Below, piece after piece: positions 1 through 8,267 of a stretch of DNA of 64,000 nucleotides (within the stretch, counting starts at the first letter, position 1; the number at the start of each line of letters is the position of its first letter). This DNA is from UBA1426 sp050953365 (GTDB lineage Bacteria > Bacillota > Clostridia > Peptostreptococcales > Anaerovoracaceae): positions 19,369 to 83,368 of the forward strand of contig JBMNMN010000013.1 in NCBI GenBank assembly GCA_050953365.1, written 5' to 3'. The position numbers and the translations under genes were made by a program. A model generated the notes under the pieces. That model had not been told where the DNA came from and did not search any database. It worked only from the letters and a program-made list of their open reading frames with translations.

Positions 1-802
1 AACTCATTAATAGCGCCGCAATGTTGGGGTTTGTGTATTTCTGAGCAGTTATTTGTAAAGCATAAGCAACGCCAATAGCCAAGATGCCGGAAAAGATAAG
101 GGGTACGGTTACCTTAACAACGGAAGAGAAATCGGGGTGCTCGAAAATAACGGCAACGAGCGACGACCAGAGCACAGAAAACAAAGCCTCGTTCCGTACA
201 AATCTTATCCCGTCCACCTTGGTTGCAACGATTCCGATCAAATGAATATGGATGGCAAAGAAAAAGGTGCTTATGAAAATCACCAAGTCACCAAAGGATA
301 TAGAAAAGCTCTCCGCAATGCAAAGAAAATAAAGACCTATAACAGCAATTCCCACACCGAGCCAGACTGTTCTGGTTGTTTTTTTCTTGAAAAAGGGTCC
401 GATTATGGGAACTATTACAATATAGAGAGAACCGATAAAGGCCGCCTTGCTGGCTGCGGTATAAACAAGCCCTACCTGGACCAACACAGAACCTGCCCAG
501 TTAAAAAAGCCACAGGCCAAGCTGCCGAGAATCATGATTTTTCTCAGTTCCGCCGGAGATAAAGTATCCGTCGGCTCCATATGGCGCTGACCTTCATCAT
601 TCTGAGAGGCGATCTTTTGAAGCTTTCTGTCATTTAACCGGATGACCGGCAGCAATGACAGAGCGCCTAGTAAATAGCGACATGCGTTAAATGTGAAGGG
701 CCCGATATGCTCCATAGCGGCGCGTTGGAACACAAAAGAAAAACCCCAGATCATAGCTGCCGTTACGAGCATGATATTGGATGTTAGCATTCGTTTTTCC
801 AT
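1..802 (-). CDS. EamA/DMT-family transporter, 3' end cut by window
   Basis: Reading the minus strand from the ATG at 802 gives an uninterrupted frame of 267 residues that runs off the window edge, so the C-terminus is missing. It begins MEKRMLTSNIMLVTAAMIWG, followed by FVFQRAA and FTFNACRYLLGALSLLP, the usual first-helix and second-helix signatures of EamA drug/metabolite transporters. Several hydrophobic helices follow, with an approximately 40-residue hydrophilic loop after helix 2. A GAGGGG ribosome site lies 7 bases upstream. Such proteins export or import small metabolites across the inner membrane; the substrate cannot be read from sequence. It diverges from the reductase operon, so it might belong to the same regulon, but that is inference. 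Confidence 0.85.
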   Translation of the reverse strand, partial: MEKRMLTSNIMLVTAAMIWGFSFVFQRAAMEHIGPFTFNACRYLLGALSLLPVIRLNDRKLQKIASQNDEGQRHMEPTDTLSPAELRKIMILGSLACGFFNWAGSVLVQVGLVYTAASKAAFIGSLYIVIVPIIGPFFKKKTTRTVWLGVGIAVIGLYFLCIAESFSISFGDLVIFISTFFFAIHIHLIGIVATKVDGIRFVRNEALFSVLWSSLVAVIFEHPDFSSVVKVTVPLIFSGILAIGVAYALQITAQKYTNPNIAALLMS

Positions 803-864
803 ATAAGTCCCCTCATATGTACATATAAATCCTTTCATAGTATATGAACTATCTTGCACTTGTG

Positions 865-893
865 AATGTATCACGGTTATTTTCATAAATCAA
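865..893 (-). promoter_or_regulatory. Candidate sigma-A promoter of the DMT transporter
   Basis: On the minus strand TTGATT (888-893) is followed 17 bases later by TACATT (865-870). The match to consensus is moderate (about 4 of 6 in each hexamer). Confidence 0.35.
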
Positions 894-905
894 ATTCTTT
901 TCGAT

Positions 906-919
906 GACAGAAAACTGTC
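906..919. promoter_or_regulatory. Palindromic operator 1 of the sigma-54 activator
   Basis: GACAGAAAACTGTC is a perfect dyad (GACAG/CTGTC around AAAA). It lies about 70 bp upstream of the -24 element of the reductase operon, a normal place for an enhancer site. The identical 14-mer occurs twice more in the window, both times upstream of the other -24/-12 promoter, which is why I read it as the binding site of the activator encoded at 3830-5335. Confidence 0.8.
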
Positions 920-981
920 GGCAAGTATGTGTTTTTAAAAGCATGTTTCGCTATTGAGCAGGTATTCTGCGGGTTTTTTTG

Positions 982-997
982 TGGCATATATTTTGCT
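982..997 (+). promoter_or_regulatory. Sigma-54 promoter of the reductase operon
   Basis: TGGCAT-N5-TTGCT matches the -24/-12 consensus (TGGCAC-N5-TTGCW) at all but one position. It lies about 80 bases before the start codon at 1076. No convincing -35/-10 promoter is seen in this gap. Confidence 0.85.
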
Positions 998-1075
998 AGT
1001 GTATATTGCTATAGAAGAAACAAATCCTAAAAATAGGTAAGCCATAGCGCAAAGAAAGGAGTTGGGAGAGGAAAC

Positions 1076-2356
1076 ATGAATTATGAGTTAAGGAAAATTC
1101 AAATCGACGATGTAAGGTTTGGCGATGAAAATCGTATTGATAAGGGTGTACTAACCATAAATGCGCAAAACATCGTAGATCTGATCATGGAGGATAAGCG
1201 TATTAAGAGCGTTGAAATAGACATTGCGAGACCGGGAGAATCCGTAAGAATCCTTCCTGTGAAGGATGTGATCGAGCCGAGGGCCAAAGTAGGAGGAAAT
1301 GTCTTCCCCGGAGTACATTCCGATGTGACGGAAGCGGGGCAGGGAGTTACCTATGCCCTGAAAGGCTGCGCCGTGGTTACAACAGGCCCTATCGTTGGTT
1401 TTCAAGAAGGTTTGATTGATATGAGCGGGCCGGGAGCCCAATACAGTATTTTTTCAAAACTGAACAATATAGTGATTCAGATATTCAAAGAGGAATCCAT
1501 TGAGCCCCATGAGCATGAGCAGGTAGTTCGGGAGGCGGGGATCAAAGCGGCCAGATATATCGGCCAGTTAGGCTTGGAATATGAAGATTACGTAACAGAG
1601 GAAATCCGGTGGAAACCCATCGGTGAGAAATATGGGGAATATCCGGAACTGCCTAAAGTGGTATATGTGTATAATTGCATGGCTCAAGGCCTGCTCCACG
1701 ATACGTATTACTATGGGCGGGATGCGAAGATGCTGGTTCCCACTTTAATTACACCGGCAGAGGTGGCAGACGGCGCCATTGTCAGCGGCAACTGCGTGTC
1801 ACCGGGCTCAAAAACAACCACATATCATCACCAGAACAATGCGGTCATCGAGCAATGTCTCGCGAGGCACGGAAAAGAGATTAATTTTATGGGCATTATT
1901 TTAAATCCCCTTATGGTGACATTAAAAGAAAAATATCGCAACTGCATGCTGACAGTACAATATGCGCAAATGCTGGGCGCGCAAGGCGCCGTCATTTCGC
2001 AGGAAGGTTTCGGGAATCCCACCACAGACCTGATGCTTACATGTAAGGGATTGGAGAACAAAGGTATTAAAACCGTCATAATTACTAACGAGGATGCGGG
2101 TATTGACGGAATGTCGGAGTCTCTGCCGGATACGGTGAGTGAAGCAGATGCCATCATCTCAACGGGCAACAGCAACGCCACAATTTTGCTGCCCAAGATG
2201 GATAAAATCATCGGGCAACTGCACGAAATTGAGCGAGTGACCGGGGGAAATGTGGAGAGCATCCGGGAAGACGGACAGCTGTTGGTAGAAATTCACGGGA
2301 TCATGGGCAGTCACAATCTTCAGGGCAACACGCTGCTCAGCGCCATAACCGTTTAG
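1076..2356 (+). CDS. Glycine/sarcosine/betaine reductase component B, alpha/beta proprotein
   Basis: This 426-residue protein belongs to the GrdE/GrdG/GrdI family. These proproteins cleave themselves at an Asn-Cys bond and convert the cysteine to a pyruvoyl group, which takes part in binding and activating the amino-acid substrate. The cleavage motif is visible as SGNCVSPGSKTTTYHH (N239-C240), and the family signatures KGCAVVTTGP (about 97-105) and DMSGPGAQYS are intact. The gene order proprotein then Sec subunit is that of sarcosine (grdG-grdF) and betaine (grdI-grdH) component B rather than glycine reductase. A strong AAAGGAG site precedes the ATG. It is transcribed from the sigma-54 promoter at 982. 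The shared parts of the complex (GrdA, GrdC, GrdD, thioredoxin) are not in this window and must lie elsewhere. The substrate is unknown. Confidence 0.9.
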   Translation: MNYELRKIQIDDVRFGDENRIDKGVLTINAQNIVDLIMEDKRIKSVEIDIARPGESVRILPVKDVIEPRAKVGGNVFPGVHSDVTEAGQGVTYALKGCAVVTTGPIVGFQEGLIDMSGPGAQYSIFSKLNNIVIQIFKEESIEPHEHEQVVREAGIKAARYIGQLGLEYEDYVTEEIRWKPIGEKYGEYPELPKVVYVYNCMAQGLLHDTYYYGRDAKMLVPTLITPAEVADGAIVSGNCVSPGSKTTTYHHQNNAVIEQCLARHGKEINFMGIILNPLMVTLKEKYRNCMLTVQYAQMLGAQGAVISQEGFGNPTTDLMLTCKGLENKGIKTVIITNEDAGIDGMSESLPDTVSEADAIISTGNSNATILLPKMDKIIGQLHEIERVTGGNVESIREDGQLLVEIHGIMGSHNLQGNTLLSAITV

Positions 2357-2371
2357 AAGGGAGCGGAAGGA

Positions 2372-3643
2372 ATGAAAAAAGTTCTATTTTATACAAACCA
2401 GTTCTTTGGACAAATCGGCGGAGAGGATAAGGCTTATGAAAAACCTATTGTCAAGGAAGGGCCGGTGGGACCGGCAATAGGTTTCGCCCAAGGGTTTAAG
2501 GATGCGGGGATCGTGGCAACCATCATCTGCGGTGATAATTACTATGTGGAGAATATGGCTGAGGTCCAAAGCTTTATCAAAGAGCAGGTAGATCATTATA
2601 AAGCGGATTTGTTCATCGCCGGCCCCGCCTTCAATGCGGGAAGATTCGGCATAGCCTGCGCTGACGCATGCTCCTTCGTAAAAAAAGAGACGGGGATAGA
2701 GGCAATCACCGGGTTGTATTGGGAAAATCCGGCGGTGGAAATGTACAAAAGAGACATCTATATTTTGGAGACAGGCAAATCGGCAGCTTCCATGAAAAAG
2801 GCCATTGATGCCATGGTGTCCTTTGCTTCGAAACTGCTTTCCGGTGAGTCTATCGGCACCCCGACCCAGGAAGGCTATTATGCTAAGGGAAAGAGAGTCA
2901 ATGTGTTCAAAGACAAGAACGGCGCGGAGCGGGCTATGGATATGCTGTTGAAGAAACTGCGGGGAGAACCTTTTGAGACGGAACTTGAACTATCCACTTA
3001 CGAAAAAGTAGATCCGGCTCCTCCGCTTAGCGATCTGTCCAAGGCAAAGATTGCGTTGCTCACATCCGGGGGTATCGTCCCCTTCGGCAATCCCGATCAC
3101 ATACCTGCCGCAACAGCTAAAATCTGGAGAAAATACCCCATTGAAGGTATGGACTCTATGAAAGAAGGAGACTTCGAATCCGTTCATGCAGGATACGATC
3201 CGGTCTATGCCAATAAGGATCCAAACAGGGTGACGCCGCTGGATGTATTGCGAATCCTTGAAAAGGAAGGCAAGATAGGGAGTATTTACCCCTATTTGAT
3301 GTCGACTACGGGGAATTCCACCTCCGTGGCGGATGCAACGAGGATGGGCAAGGAAATGGCCGAGCAACTGCTTGCGGATGGCGTGCAGGCGGCGATCTTA
3401 ACATCCACGTGAGGCACCTGCACTCGTTGCGGCGCAACGATCGTAAAGCAGCTTGAAAAAGCCGGAATACCGGCGGTTCACATCTGTACGGTTACACCCA
3501 TATCCAGGACTGTAGGGGCGGCGCGGATTTATGGCGCTCAAGCAATTCCTTATCCAACCGGGGACCCTGCCTTAACGCCGGAAAAAGAATTAGCAAGACG
3601 CCGGGAGATTGTGGAAGGCGCTTTGGAATTACTGATGAAATAG
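2372..3643 (+). CDS. Reductase component B gamma subunit, selenoprotein (Sec at codon 347)
   Basis: The frame meets TGA at 3410-3412 but continues to a TAG at 3641, giving 423 residues, the normal length for GrdB/GrdF/GrdH. The local sequence is TST-U-GTCTRCGAT, so the UGA is selenocysteine in the family's U-x-x-C-x-x-C redox motif (U347, C350, C353). It is followed by VHICTVTPISRTVGA, conserved past the Sec in this family. The Sec residue takes the carboxymethyl group from the substrate and hands it to GrdA. A stem-loop at 3424-3440 fits a bacterial SECIS. The start lies 15 bases after the proprotein stop with GGGAGCGGAAGG upstream. Naive gene callers will truncate this gene at 3412. Confidence 0.93.
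3410..3440 (+). promoter_or_regulatory. UGA(Sec) codon and SECIS hairpin
   Basis: The UGA codon at 3410 is followed 11 bases later by a 7-bp stem, TCGTTGC-GGC-GCAACGA (3424-3440). Position and size suit a bacterial SECIS element recruiting SelB. The hairpin lies inside the open frame, as is usual in bacteria. Confidence 0.75.
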
Positions 3644-3691
3644 TAGGCGCAACAAAGAAATCATGAAATTTCAACACAAGCGGATGCGGAT

Positions 3692-3725
3692 AAAAACAGC
3701 CGGTCTACATGTCCGGCTGTTTTTA
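3692..3725 (+). terminator. Intrinsic terminator of the reductase operon
   Basis: AAAACAGCCGG (3693-3703) pairs with CCGGCTGTTTT (3713-3723), ending in a T run. It separates the reductase genes from the activator gene. Confidence 0.85.
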
Positions 3726-3767
3726 CGCATTGCATTTTTGTCGAATTTCTGATACAAAGAAGAAAAT

Positions 3768-3781
3768 GACAAAAATCTGTC
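3768..3781. promoter_or_regulatory. Degenerate operator upstream of the activator gene
   Basis: GACAAAAATCTGTC matches the operator GACAGAAAACTGTC at 12 of 14 positions and keeps the GACA/TGTC outer arms. It lies about 50 bp before the activator start. Near it TTGCAT (3730) and TACAAA (3753) with 17 bp between could be a weak sigma-A promoter. Binding here would mean autoregulation; this is inference. Confidence 0.45.
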
Positions 3782-3829
3782 GTACGGTTGCGTTTATGGT
3801 GACATTCAAAGGTTGGGGAGGAGTAAAGT

Positions 3830-5335
3830 ATGTTAATCAGCGGAAATCTCAAGCTCAACTCTTTAGATTATGTATTGATTGTGGACCGGGACTACAATAT
3901 CATTTTTAATACGCGTTATGAGTCCAAGGTTAATTCAACGGCTAAGGACTTCTCAAAAGACGAGTATCTCAAAAAAAATCTTTTTGAAGCATATCCTTCT
4001 CTTGACAGAGCCACAAGCTCCGTGGTTGAGTGCATAACAACCGGGGAAGTGGTGATTCGAAAATTCCAGAAGATCGTAGATTTCACAGGGAAAGTTACAT
4101 GGTCCAACAACATCACCGTTCCTCTCATCCGAAAAGGAATGATTATGGGAGCCGTAGAGCTGGCCAAGGATGTTGCCACGGTTGACACTCTTGAATCAGA
4201 AAACAATGAAGATGACCGGCTGTTTAATGAGCTCGCCGAGTCCATAAAAAAAGACGTGGGAGTTGTCACCTTCGACAAAATATTGACTAGCAATACCACT
4301 ATGCTAAAAAATATTGAAAAAGCAAAAATTTTGGCGAAGCTCCCGAATCCGACTCTCATTTACGGAGAAACGGGAACCGGCAAAGAACTGTTTGTACAGG
4401 CCATGATCAATTACAGCGGCATTCCGAGAAGCAAGGTGGTAATTCAAAACTGCGCGTCGGTACCGGAAAATCTGATCGAGTCCATTCTGTTTGGAACCGT
4501 GCGAGGCGCTTACACAGGCGCCGAAACGACGAAAGGCCTCTTTGAACAGGCAGATGGTGGTATTTTGTTTCTTGACGAGTTGTCCGCCATGCCCTATCAC
4601 GTACAAAGCAAGCTGCTCCGGGTCATTCAGGACGGCAGTTTCCGTCCTCTCGGAAGCCATATTGAAAAAAGAGTAAATGTAAAAATTATTGCCGCAATGA
4701 ATGTGGATCCTGTCAAAGCCATGGAAGATAAGATCTTGAGAGATGATTTATTCTACCGATTCAGCAGCAGCATGATCAATTTATTGCCTCTTCGTGAAAG
4801 ACTGGAGGATGTAGAGTATTATGTCGCATATTTTATAGAGGAATTCAACAAGGTTTACGGTAAAACCATCCGAGGCATCGATGAAGCCCTTAAGGATTTC
4901 TTCCTGCGCTACCGATGGGACGGGAACGTGCGGGAATTAAAGCATGTGATAGAATCCATGGTTTATGTTGCGAAGGACGATGTTCTGAGTGTCCGAGATC
5001 TCCCCGCCTATGTTTATGGACGAATGCAGGAAAACAGCGAGCATCCTGCGCCAAAAGAGCGTATTTTCAATCCTATGACAAGTTCCTCTCCGGCAATAGA
5101 AGAAGATTTTAATCTCAGAGCCGCATTAGAGAAAAAAGAAAGAGAACTGATTCTTCAGGCTCTGGAATATTGCGGCGGCAATAAGACGAAGGCCGGAATG
5201 CTGCTGGGAATTCCCAGGCAGACCCTGAAATACAAGATCGATAAATTGAAGATTGCTTCTGAAACATGTACGGACGGCAACGACAAGATTCTCCGTTGGG
5301 AATTCTGCGATGCCGACAGAAAACTGTCTCAATAA
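3830..5335 (+). CDS. Sigma-54-dependent activator (PAS-like sensor, AAA+, Fis HTH)
   Basis: This 501-residue enhancer-binding protein turns on RpoN promoters. The N-terminal 120 residues look like a PAS-type sensor (LDYVLIVDRDYNIIFNTRYES) with no receiver domain, so it probably senses a small molecule rather than being phosphorylated. The AAA+ domain follows: Walker A GETGTGKE (179-186), sigma-54 contact loop GAYTGA (226-231, Tyr for the usual Phe), Walker B GGILFLDE (243-250). A Fis-type helix-turn-helix ends the protein (CGGNKTKAGMLLGIPRQTLK, about 445-465). The organisation resembles PrdR, the activator of Stickland reductase genes in Clostridioides difficile. It sits between two sigma-54 promoters that share one operator, so it almost certainly controls both units. 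Confidence 0.92.
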   Translation: MLISGNLKLNSLDYVLIVDRDYNIIFNTRYESKVNSTAKDFSKDEYLKKNLFEAYPSLDRATSSVVECITTGEVVIRKFQKIVDFTGKVTWSNNITVPLIRKGMIMGAVELAKDVATVDTLESENNEDDRLFNELAESIKKDVGVVTFDKILTSNTTMLKNIEKAKILAKLPNPTLIYGETGTGKELFVQAMINYSGIPRSKVVIQNCASVPENLIESILFGTVRGAYTGAETTKGLFEQADGGILFLDELSAMPYHVQSKLLRVIQDGSFRPLGSHIEKRVNVKIIAAMNVDPVKAMEDKILRDDLFYRFSSSMINLLPLRERLEDVEYYVAYFIEEFNKVYGKTIRGIDEALKDFFLRYRWDGNVRELKHVIESMVYVAKDDVLSVRDLPAYVYGRMQENSEHPAPKERIFNPMTSSSPAIEEDFNLRAALEKKERELILQALEYCGGNKTKAGMLLGIPRQTLKYKIDKLKIASETCTDGNDKILRWEFCDADRKLSQ

Positions 5336-5361
5336 AGCTGTATCCGACAGAAAACTGTCGG
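5315..5361. promoter_or_regulatory. Tandem operators 2 and 3 of the sigma-54 activator
   Basis: Two copies of GACAGAAAACTGTC lie at 5315-5328 (inside the last codons of the activator gene) and 5346-5359. Their centres are 31 bp apart, three helical turns, so they face the same side of the helix. The second is extended to CCGACAGAAAACTGTCGG. They lie about 95-140 bp upstream of the -24 element at 5454. The second copy is followed by a T-rich stretch and could also act as a weak terminator for the activator gene. Confidence 0.8.
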
Positions 5362-5453
5362 ATCTTATTTATTATTTCTATACAGCCCCCCTGACACATT
5401 CCGATAAATGGTGATAAATCAAAGGAATACAATAATTCTAAGGTATCGACGCT

Positions 5454-5469
5454 TGGCATAACTATTGCT
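5454..5469 (+). promoter_or_regulatory. Sigma-54 promoter of the dehydrogenase operon
   Basis: TGGCAT-N5-TTGCT is the same -24/-12 hexamer and pentamer as at 982. It is 112 bp upstream of the dehydrogenase start at 5581. Confidence 0.85.
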
Positions 5470-5580
5470 AATACATAATTATGCCAGGCTGATATCTGGA
5501 TGGTTGTGTTCGATATTAGCAGCGCTAAGGCGCTATTGAATTCTTAATGGACAGGAAACAGGAAAGAGGGGGTGGAAAGG

Positions 5581-6699
5581 ATGATTATTGGTATCCCGAA
5601 GGAAGTTAAAAACAATGAATACAGGGTTGCCGCATCTCCCGGAAACGTGAATGATTTGGTAAATCACGGTCATCGGGTATTGGTTGAGACCGATGCGGGA
5701 GCGGGCAGCGGCTTTTCCGATGAAGAATACCGTGCCGCCGGCGCGGAGATCGGCAGCGCAGATTGGGTTTATTCTGAAGCGGAGCTTATTTATAAAGTCA
5801 AAGAAATACTCCCTCAAGAATATAAATATATGAGGGAAGGTCTGGTGGTGGTAACCTATCTGCATTCCAATGCGCACGTTGAGATGACCGATGTGCTGCT
5901 GGAGAAAAAGATTGTGGGGATTGCCTATGAGGATATTACCGATAACAAAGGCGGGTTCCCTCTGCTTCAACCCATGAGCGTTCTGGCAGGGAAGGGAGGA
6001 TTTCTAGCCGCCCTTCACTTCAGCCAAAAGGTTCATGGAGGAAAAGGAATCTTGCTAAGCCGTACCACCGGTATTCAAGTGCCTATCGTTACGATCATCG
6101 GAGCGGGGCATGCAGGAATGGGCGCCGCTGAACTTGCTACCGCTTTTGGCTGTCACGTAAGGCTATTGGACTTAAACCTGGAACGCTTGGAAGAAGTCAG
6201 GATGAAATTGCCTAGCAACGCAGAGATGCTGTATTCCACACGTTCCAACCTGCTTGCGTGTCTTAAGGACTCAGATGTCCTGATCAATTGTATATTGTGG
6301 CCAAAGACCAGGAAGGACCACTTAGTCAATCGGGAGGATCTGAAAATCATGAAGCCCGGAGCCATGATCATCGATGTTTCCTGTGACGAAGCGGGCGCCA
6401 TTGAAACAAGCCGTACTACTACGCATGATAATCCGATATATTATGTTGACGGAATTTTACATTATGCAGTGGATAACATTCCATCCGCTTTTTCCCAGAC
6501 CGCATCCATCAGCCTGGGCAATGCGACCCTGCCCTATGTAATGGAGATTGCTAACAAAGGATACAAGCGGGCGCTCAAGGAGAACCCATACCTTCGAAGG
6601 GGTCTGAGCTTTTATTTCGGTAAACTGACTTTAGAAGAGACAGCGTTAAAACAAAATCGCGAGTATACCTCCCCGGACGATATTGTAAAGGATTTTTGA
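5581..6699 (+). CDS. Alanine dehydrogenase family protein (copy 1)
   Basis: This 372-residue protein matches the alanine dehydrogenase/transhydrogenase-alpha family over its full length and opens MIIGIPKEVKNNEYRV. The substrate residues of true alanine dehydrogenase are present: R15, K74 in KVKE, H95 in TYLHSN, and Asp in VSCDEAGA. The Rossmann motif is IIGAGHAGMGAAE. The normal VKEP proline is Ile here. Alanine dehydrogenase interconverts L-alanine with pyruvate, ammonia and NADH in the cytoplasm, but saccharopine dehydrogenase and N5-carboxyethyl-ornithine synthase share this fold, so an opine-like substrate is possible. I chose ATG 5581 because the family starts MIIG and GAGGGGGTGG precedes it; a GTG at 5572 is the alternative. 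First gene after the sigma-54 promoter. Confidence 0.85.
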   Translation: MIIGIPKEVKNNEYRVAASPGNVNDLVNHGHRVLVETDAGAGSGFSDEEYRAAGAEIGSADWVYSEAELIYKVKEILPQEYKYMREGLVVVTYLHSNAHVEMTDVLLEKKIVGIAYEDITDNKGGFPLLQPMSVLAGKGGFLAALHFSQKVHGGKGILLSRTTGIQVPIVTIIGAGHAGMGAAELATAFGCHVRLLDLNLERLEEVRMKLPSNAEMLYSTRSNLLACLKDSDVLINCILWPKTRKDHLVNREDLKIMKPGAMIIDVSCDEAGAIETSRTTTHDNPIYYVDGILHYAVDNIPSAFSQTASISLGNATLPYVMEIANKGYKRALKENPYLRRGLSFYFGKLTLEETALKQNREYTSPDDIVKDF

Positions 6700-6722
6700 T
6701 GAATCAATGTATGCATTATCAT

Positions 6723-6751
6723 AAGGGAACTGTCCCCGTGGGACTTCCCTT
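6723..6751 (+). other. Intercistronic hairpin
   Basis: AAGGGAA (6723-6729) and GTCCC (6732-6736) pair with GGGAC (6740-6744) and TTCCCTT (6745-6751). There is no T run after it, so it is more likely an mRNA-processing or stability hairpin, or a weak attenuator, than a terminator. Confidence 0.5.
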
Positions 6752-6811
6752 TGATATAAAGGAAATTATCGTTAGGTATTGCAAAGAATTGTAAAAAGGA
6801 GGAATCGGAGA

Positions 6812-8215
6812 ATGGAGTACGGAATCTTATCCCTTGCCCCTGCTCTCGTAGCGCTTATTTTAGCGTTTATTACGAGAGACGCGCTGTTTTCCATCATTTT
6901 AGGTGTCTTGGTGGGCATCGTCATCAGCGGGCAGAATCTGTTGTTCGGATTTACTGGCATTATACAGAGCGCCTTGGGTAACGCGGACTTTATTTGGGTA
7001 GCCGCCATCGAGGTCTTTATCGGTATCATGGTGGCCTTCTTCATGAAATCCGGCGCAATTCAGGGAGTCGCCGAGTTTGTGGGACAGAAGAACATCAAGC
7101 AGAGGGGAGCCCAGCTGGCTTCCGCTATCTTGGGCGTAATCGTCTTCTTCAGCGACTATTTCAGCCCGCTCTTTGTCGGCAACACCATGCGGAGCGTCAC
7201 GGATAAAGTCAGGGTTTCCAGAGAAAAGCTGGCTTACATATGCGACTGTACCTCGGCGCCTGTCTGCATCATAATTCCCTTCACTTCCTGGGGCGTTTAT
7301 GTAGCCGGTCTTCTTGTAGGCATCGGCGCTTTGACTGATGTGGCCATGACCACCGACGCCGTAATAAGGGCCGTACCTTTTCAGTTTTATGGAATTTTGA
7401 CATTGGTTATGGTATTTGCGATTTCTTCAGGTATTCTCAAAGATTTCGGACCCATGGCTAAGGCGGAAAAAAGAGCTCTTGAAACAGGTCAGGTTTACGC
7501 GGAAGGTTCCAACCCTCTGCTGTCTGAAGAACTGGAGACCATCACACCGAGAGAAGGCATCAAAAGCAATCTGTTCATCAATTTCCTGATGCCGGCTATC
7601 ATCATTATCGTCATTACCGTCGGCACGTGGCAGATATTGGGATCCGCCAAAACATTGGAGGCATTTGTTGTAGCCGTTGCCTATCAGTTTGTCACTTTGA
7701 TCGTCCAGAGAATGGCTAATCTGAAAGAGATCATGGAGTGCGTTATGATCGGTATCCGGTCGGTAATGGGAGCAACCATGATCCTGGCGGCCGCTTATTG
7801 TATCAATTCAATTTCAAAAACCTTGGGAACCGCCAACTTCGTTATTTCCGTTACGGAGCAGTGGATCACCCCCGCCACCCTGCTCTTCCTCACCTTCCTG
7901 GCTTGCGCGGTAATATCTTTCTTTACCGGAACCTCTTGGGGCACCTATGCCATTATGATCCCCATCTGCATACCGCTGGCATTCAATCTCAGCGGCGGAG
8001 AGACAACGAATCTGGTCTTCGCGACAATTGCGGCGGTAACCGGCGGAGGCGCTTTCGGCGATCACTGCTCACCATTGTCCGATACAACGATTTTGTCCTC
8101 CCTGGGCGCAGGATCCGACCACATCGACCATACCAAGACACAGTTGCCTTATGCATTGACGGTAGCGGCGGTCAGCTCTGTCTTATACCTGATTTTGGGC
8201 TTTACGATGATGTAA
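6812..8215 (+). CDS. NhaC-family Na+/H+ antiporter-type carrier
   Basis: This 467-residue, highly hydrophobic protein has about 11-12 membrane helices and the NhaC-family signature GGGAFGDHCSPLSDTTILSS followed by GSDHIDHTKTQLPYAL near the C-terminus. Clostridial NhaC relatives include sodium- or proton-coupled carriers for organic acids and amino acids as well as simple antiporters. Its place inside a catabolic operon makes substrate uptake or product exchange likely, though the substrate cannot be read. I chose ATG 6812 because AAAAGGAGG lies just upstream; an in-frame ATG at 6779 has no ribosome site. It is probably co-transcribed with the flanking dehydrogenases from the promoter at 5454. 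Confidence 0.85.
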   Translation: MEYGILSLAPALVALILAFITRDALFSIILGVLVGIVISGQNLLFGFTGIIQSALGNADFIWVAAIEVFIGIMVAFFMKSGAIQGVAEFVGQKNIKQRGAQLASAILGVIVFFSDYFSPLFVGNTMRSVTDKVRVSREKLAYICDCTSAPVCIIIPFTSWGVYVAGLLVGIGALTDVAMTTDAVIRAVPFQFYGILTLVMVFAISSGILKDFGPMAKAEKRALETGQVYAEGSNPLLSEELETITPREGIKSNLFINFLMPAIIIIVITVGTWQILGSAKTLEAFVVAVAYQFVTLIVQRMANLKEIMECVMIGIRSVMGATMILAAAYCINSISKTLGTANFVISVTEQWITPATLLFLTFLACAVISFFTGTSWGTYAIMIPICIPLAFNLSGGETTNLVFATIAAVTGGGAFGDHCSPLSDTTILSSLGAGSDHIDHTKTQLPYALTVAAVSSVLYLILGFTMM

Positions 8216-8267
8216 TTCAAGGAGTTATGGATAAGTAATTCGGTGAGTTATAGAAAAGAGGCGCATT

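Noticed and set aside
137..562. 141-residue plus-strand frame
   Set aside because: It is the shadow of the minus-strand DMT transporter, which has membrane helices and family motifs; this frame has neither.
3410..3643. Premature stop or frameshift in the component B gene
   Set aside because: The frame is continuous past the UGA, with a U-x-x-C-x-x-C motif, conserved C-terminus and SECIS-like hairpin, so the UGA codes selenocysteine.
5344..5375. Palindrome after the activator gene read purely as a terminator
   Set aside because: The same 14-mer occurs twice more away from gene ends and always near a sigma-54 promoter, so the operator role is primary, though weak termination remains possible.
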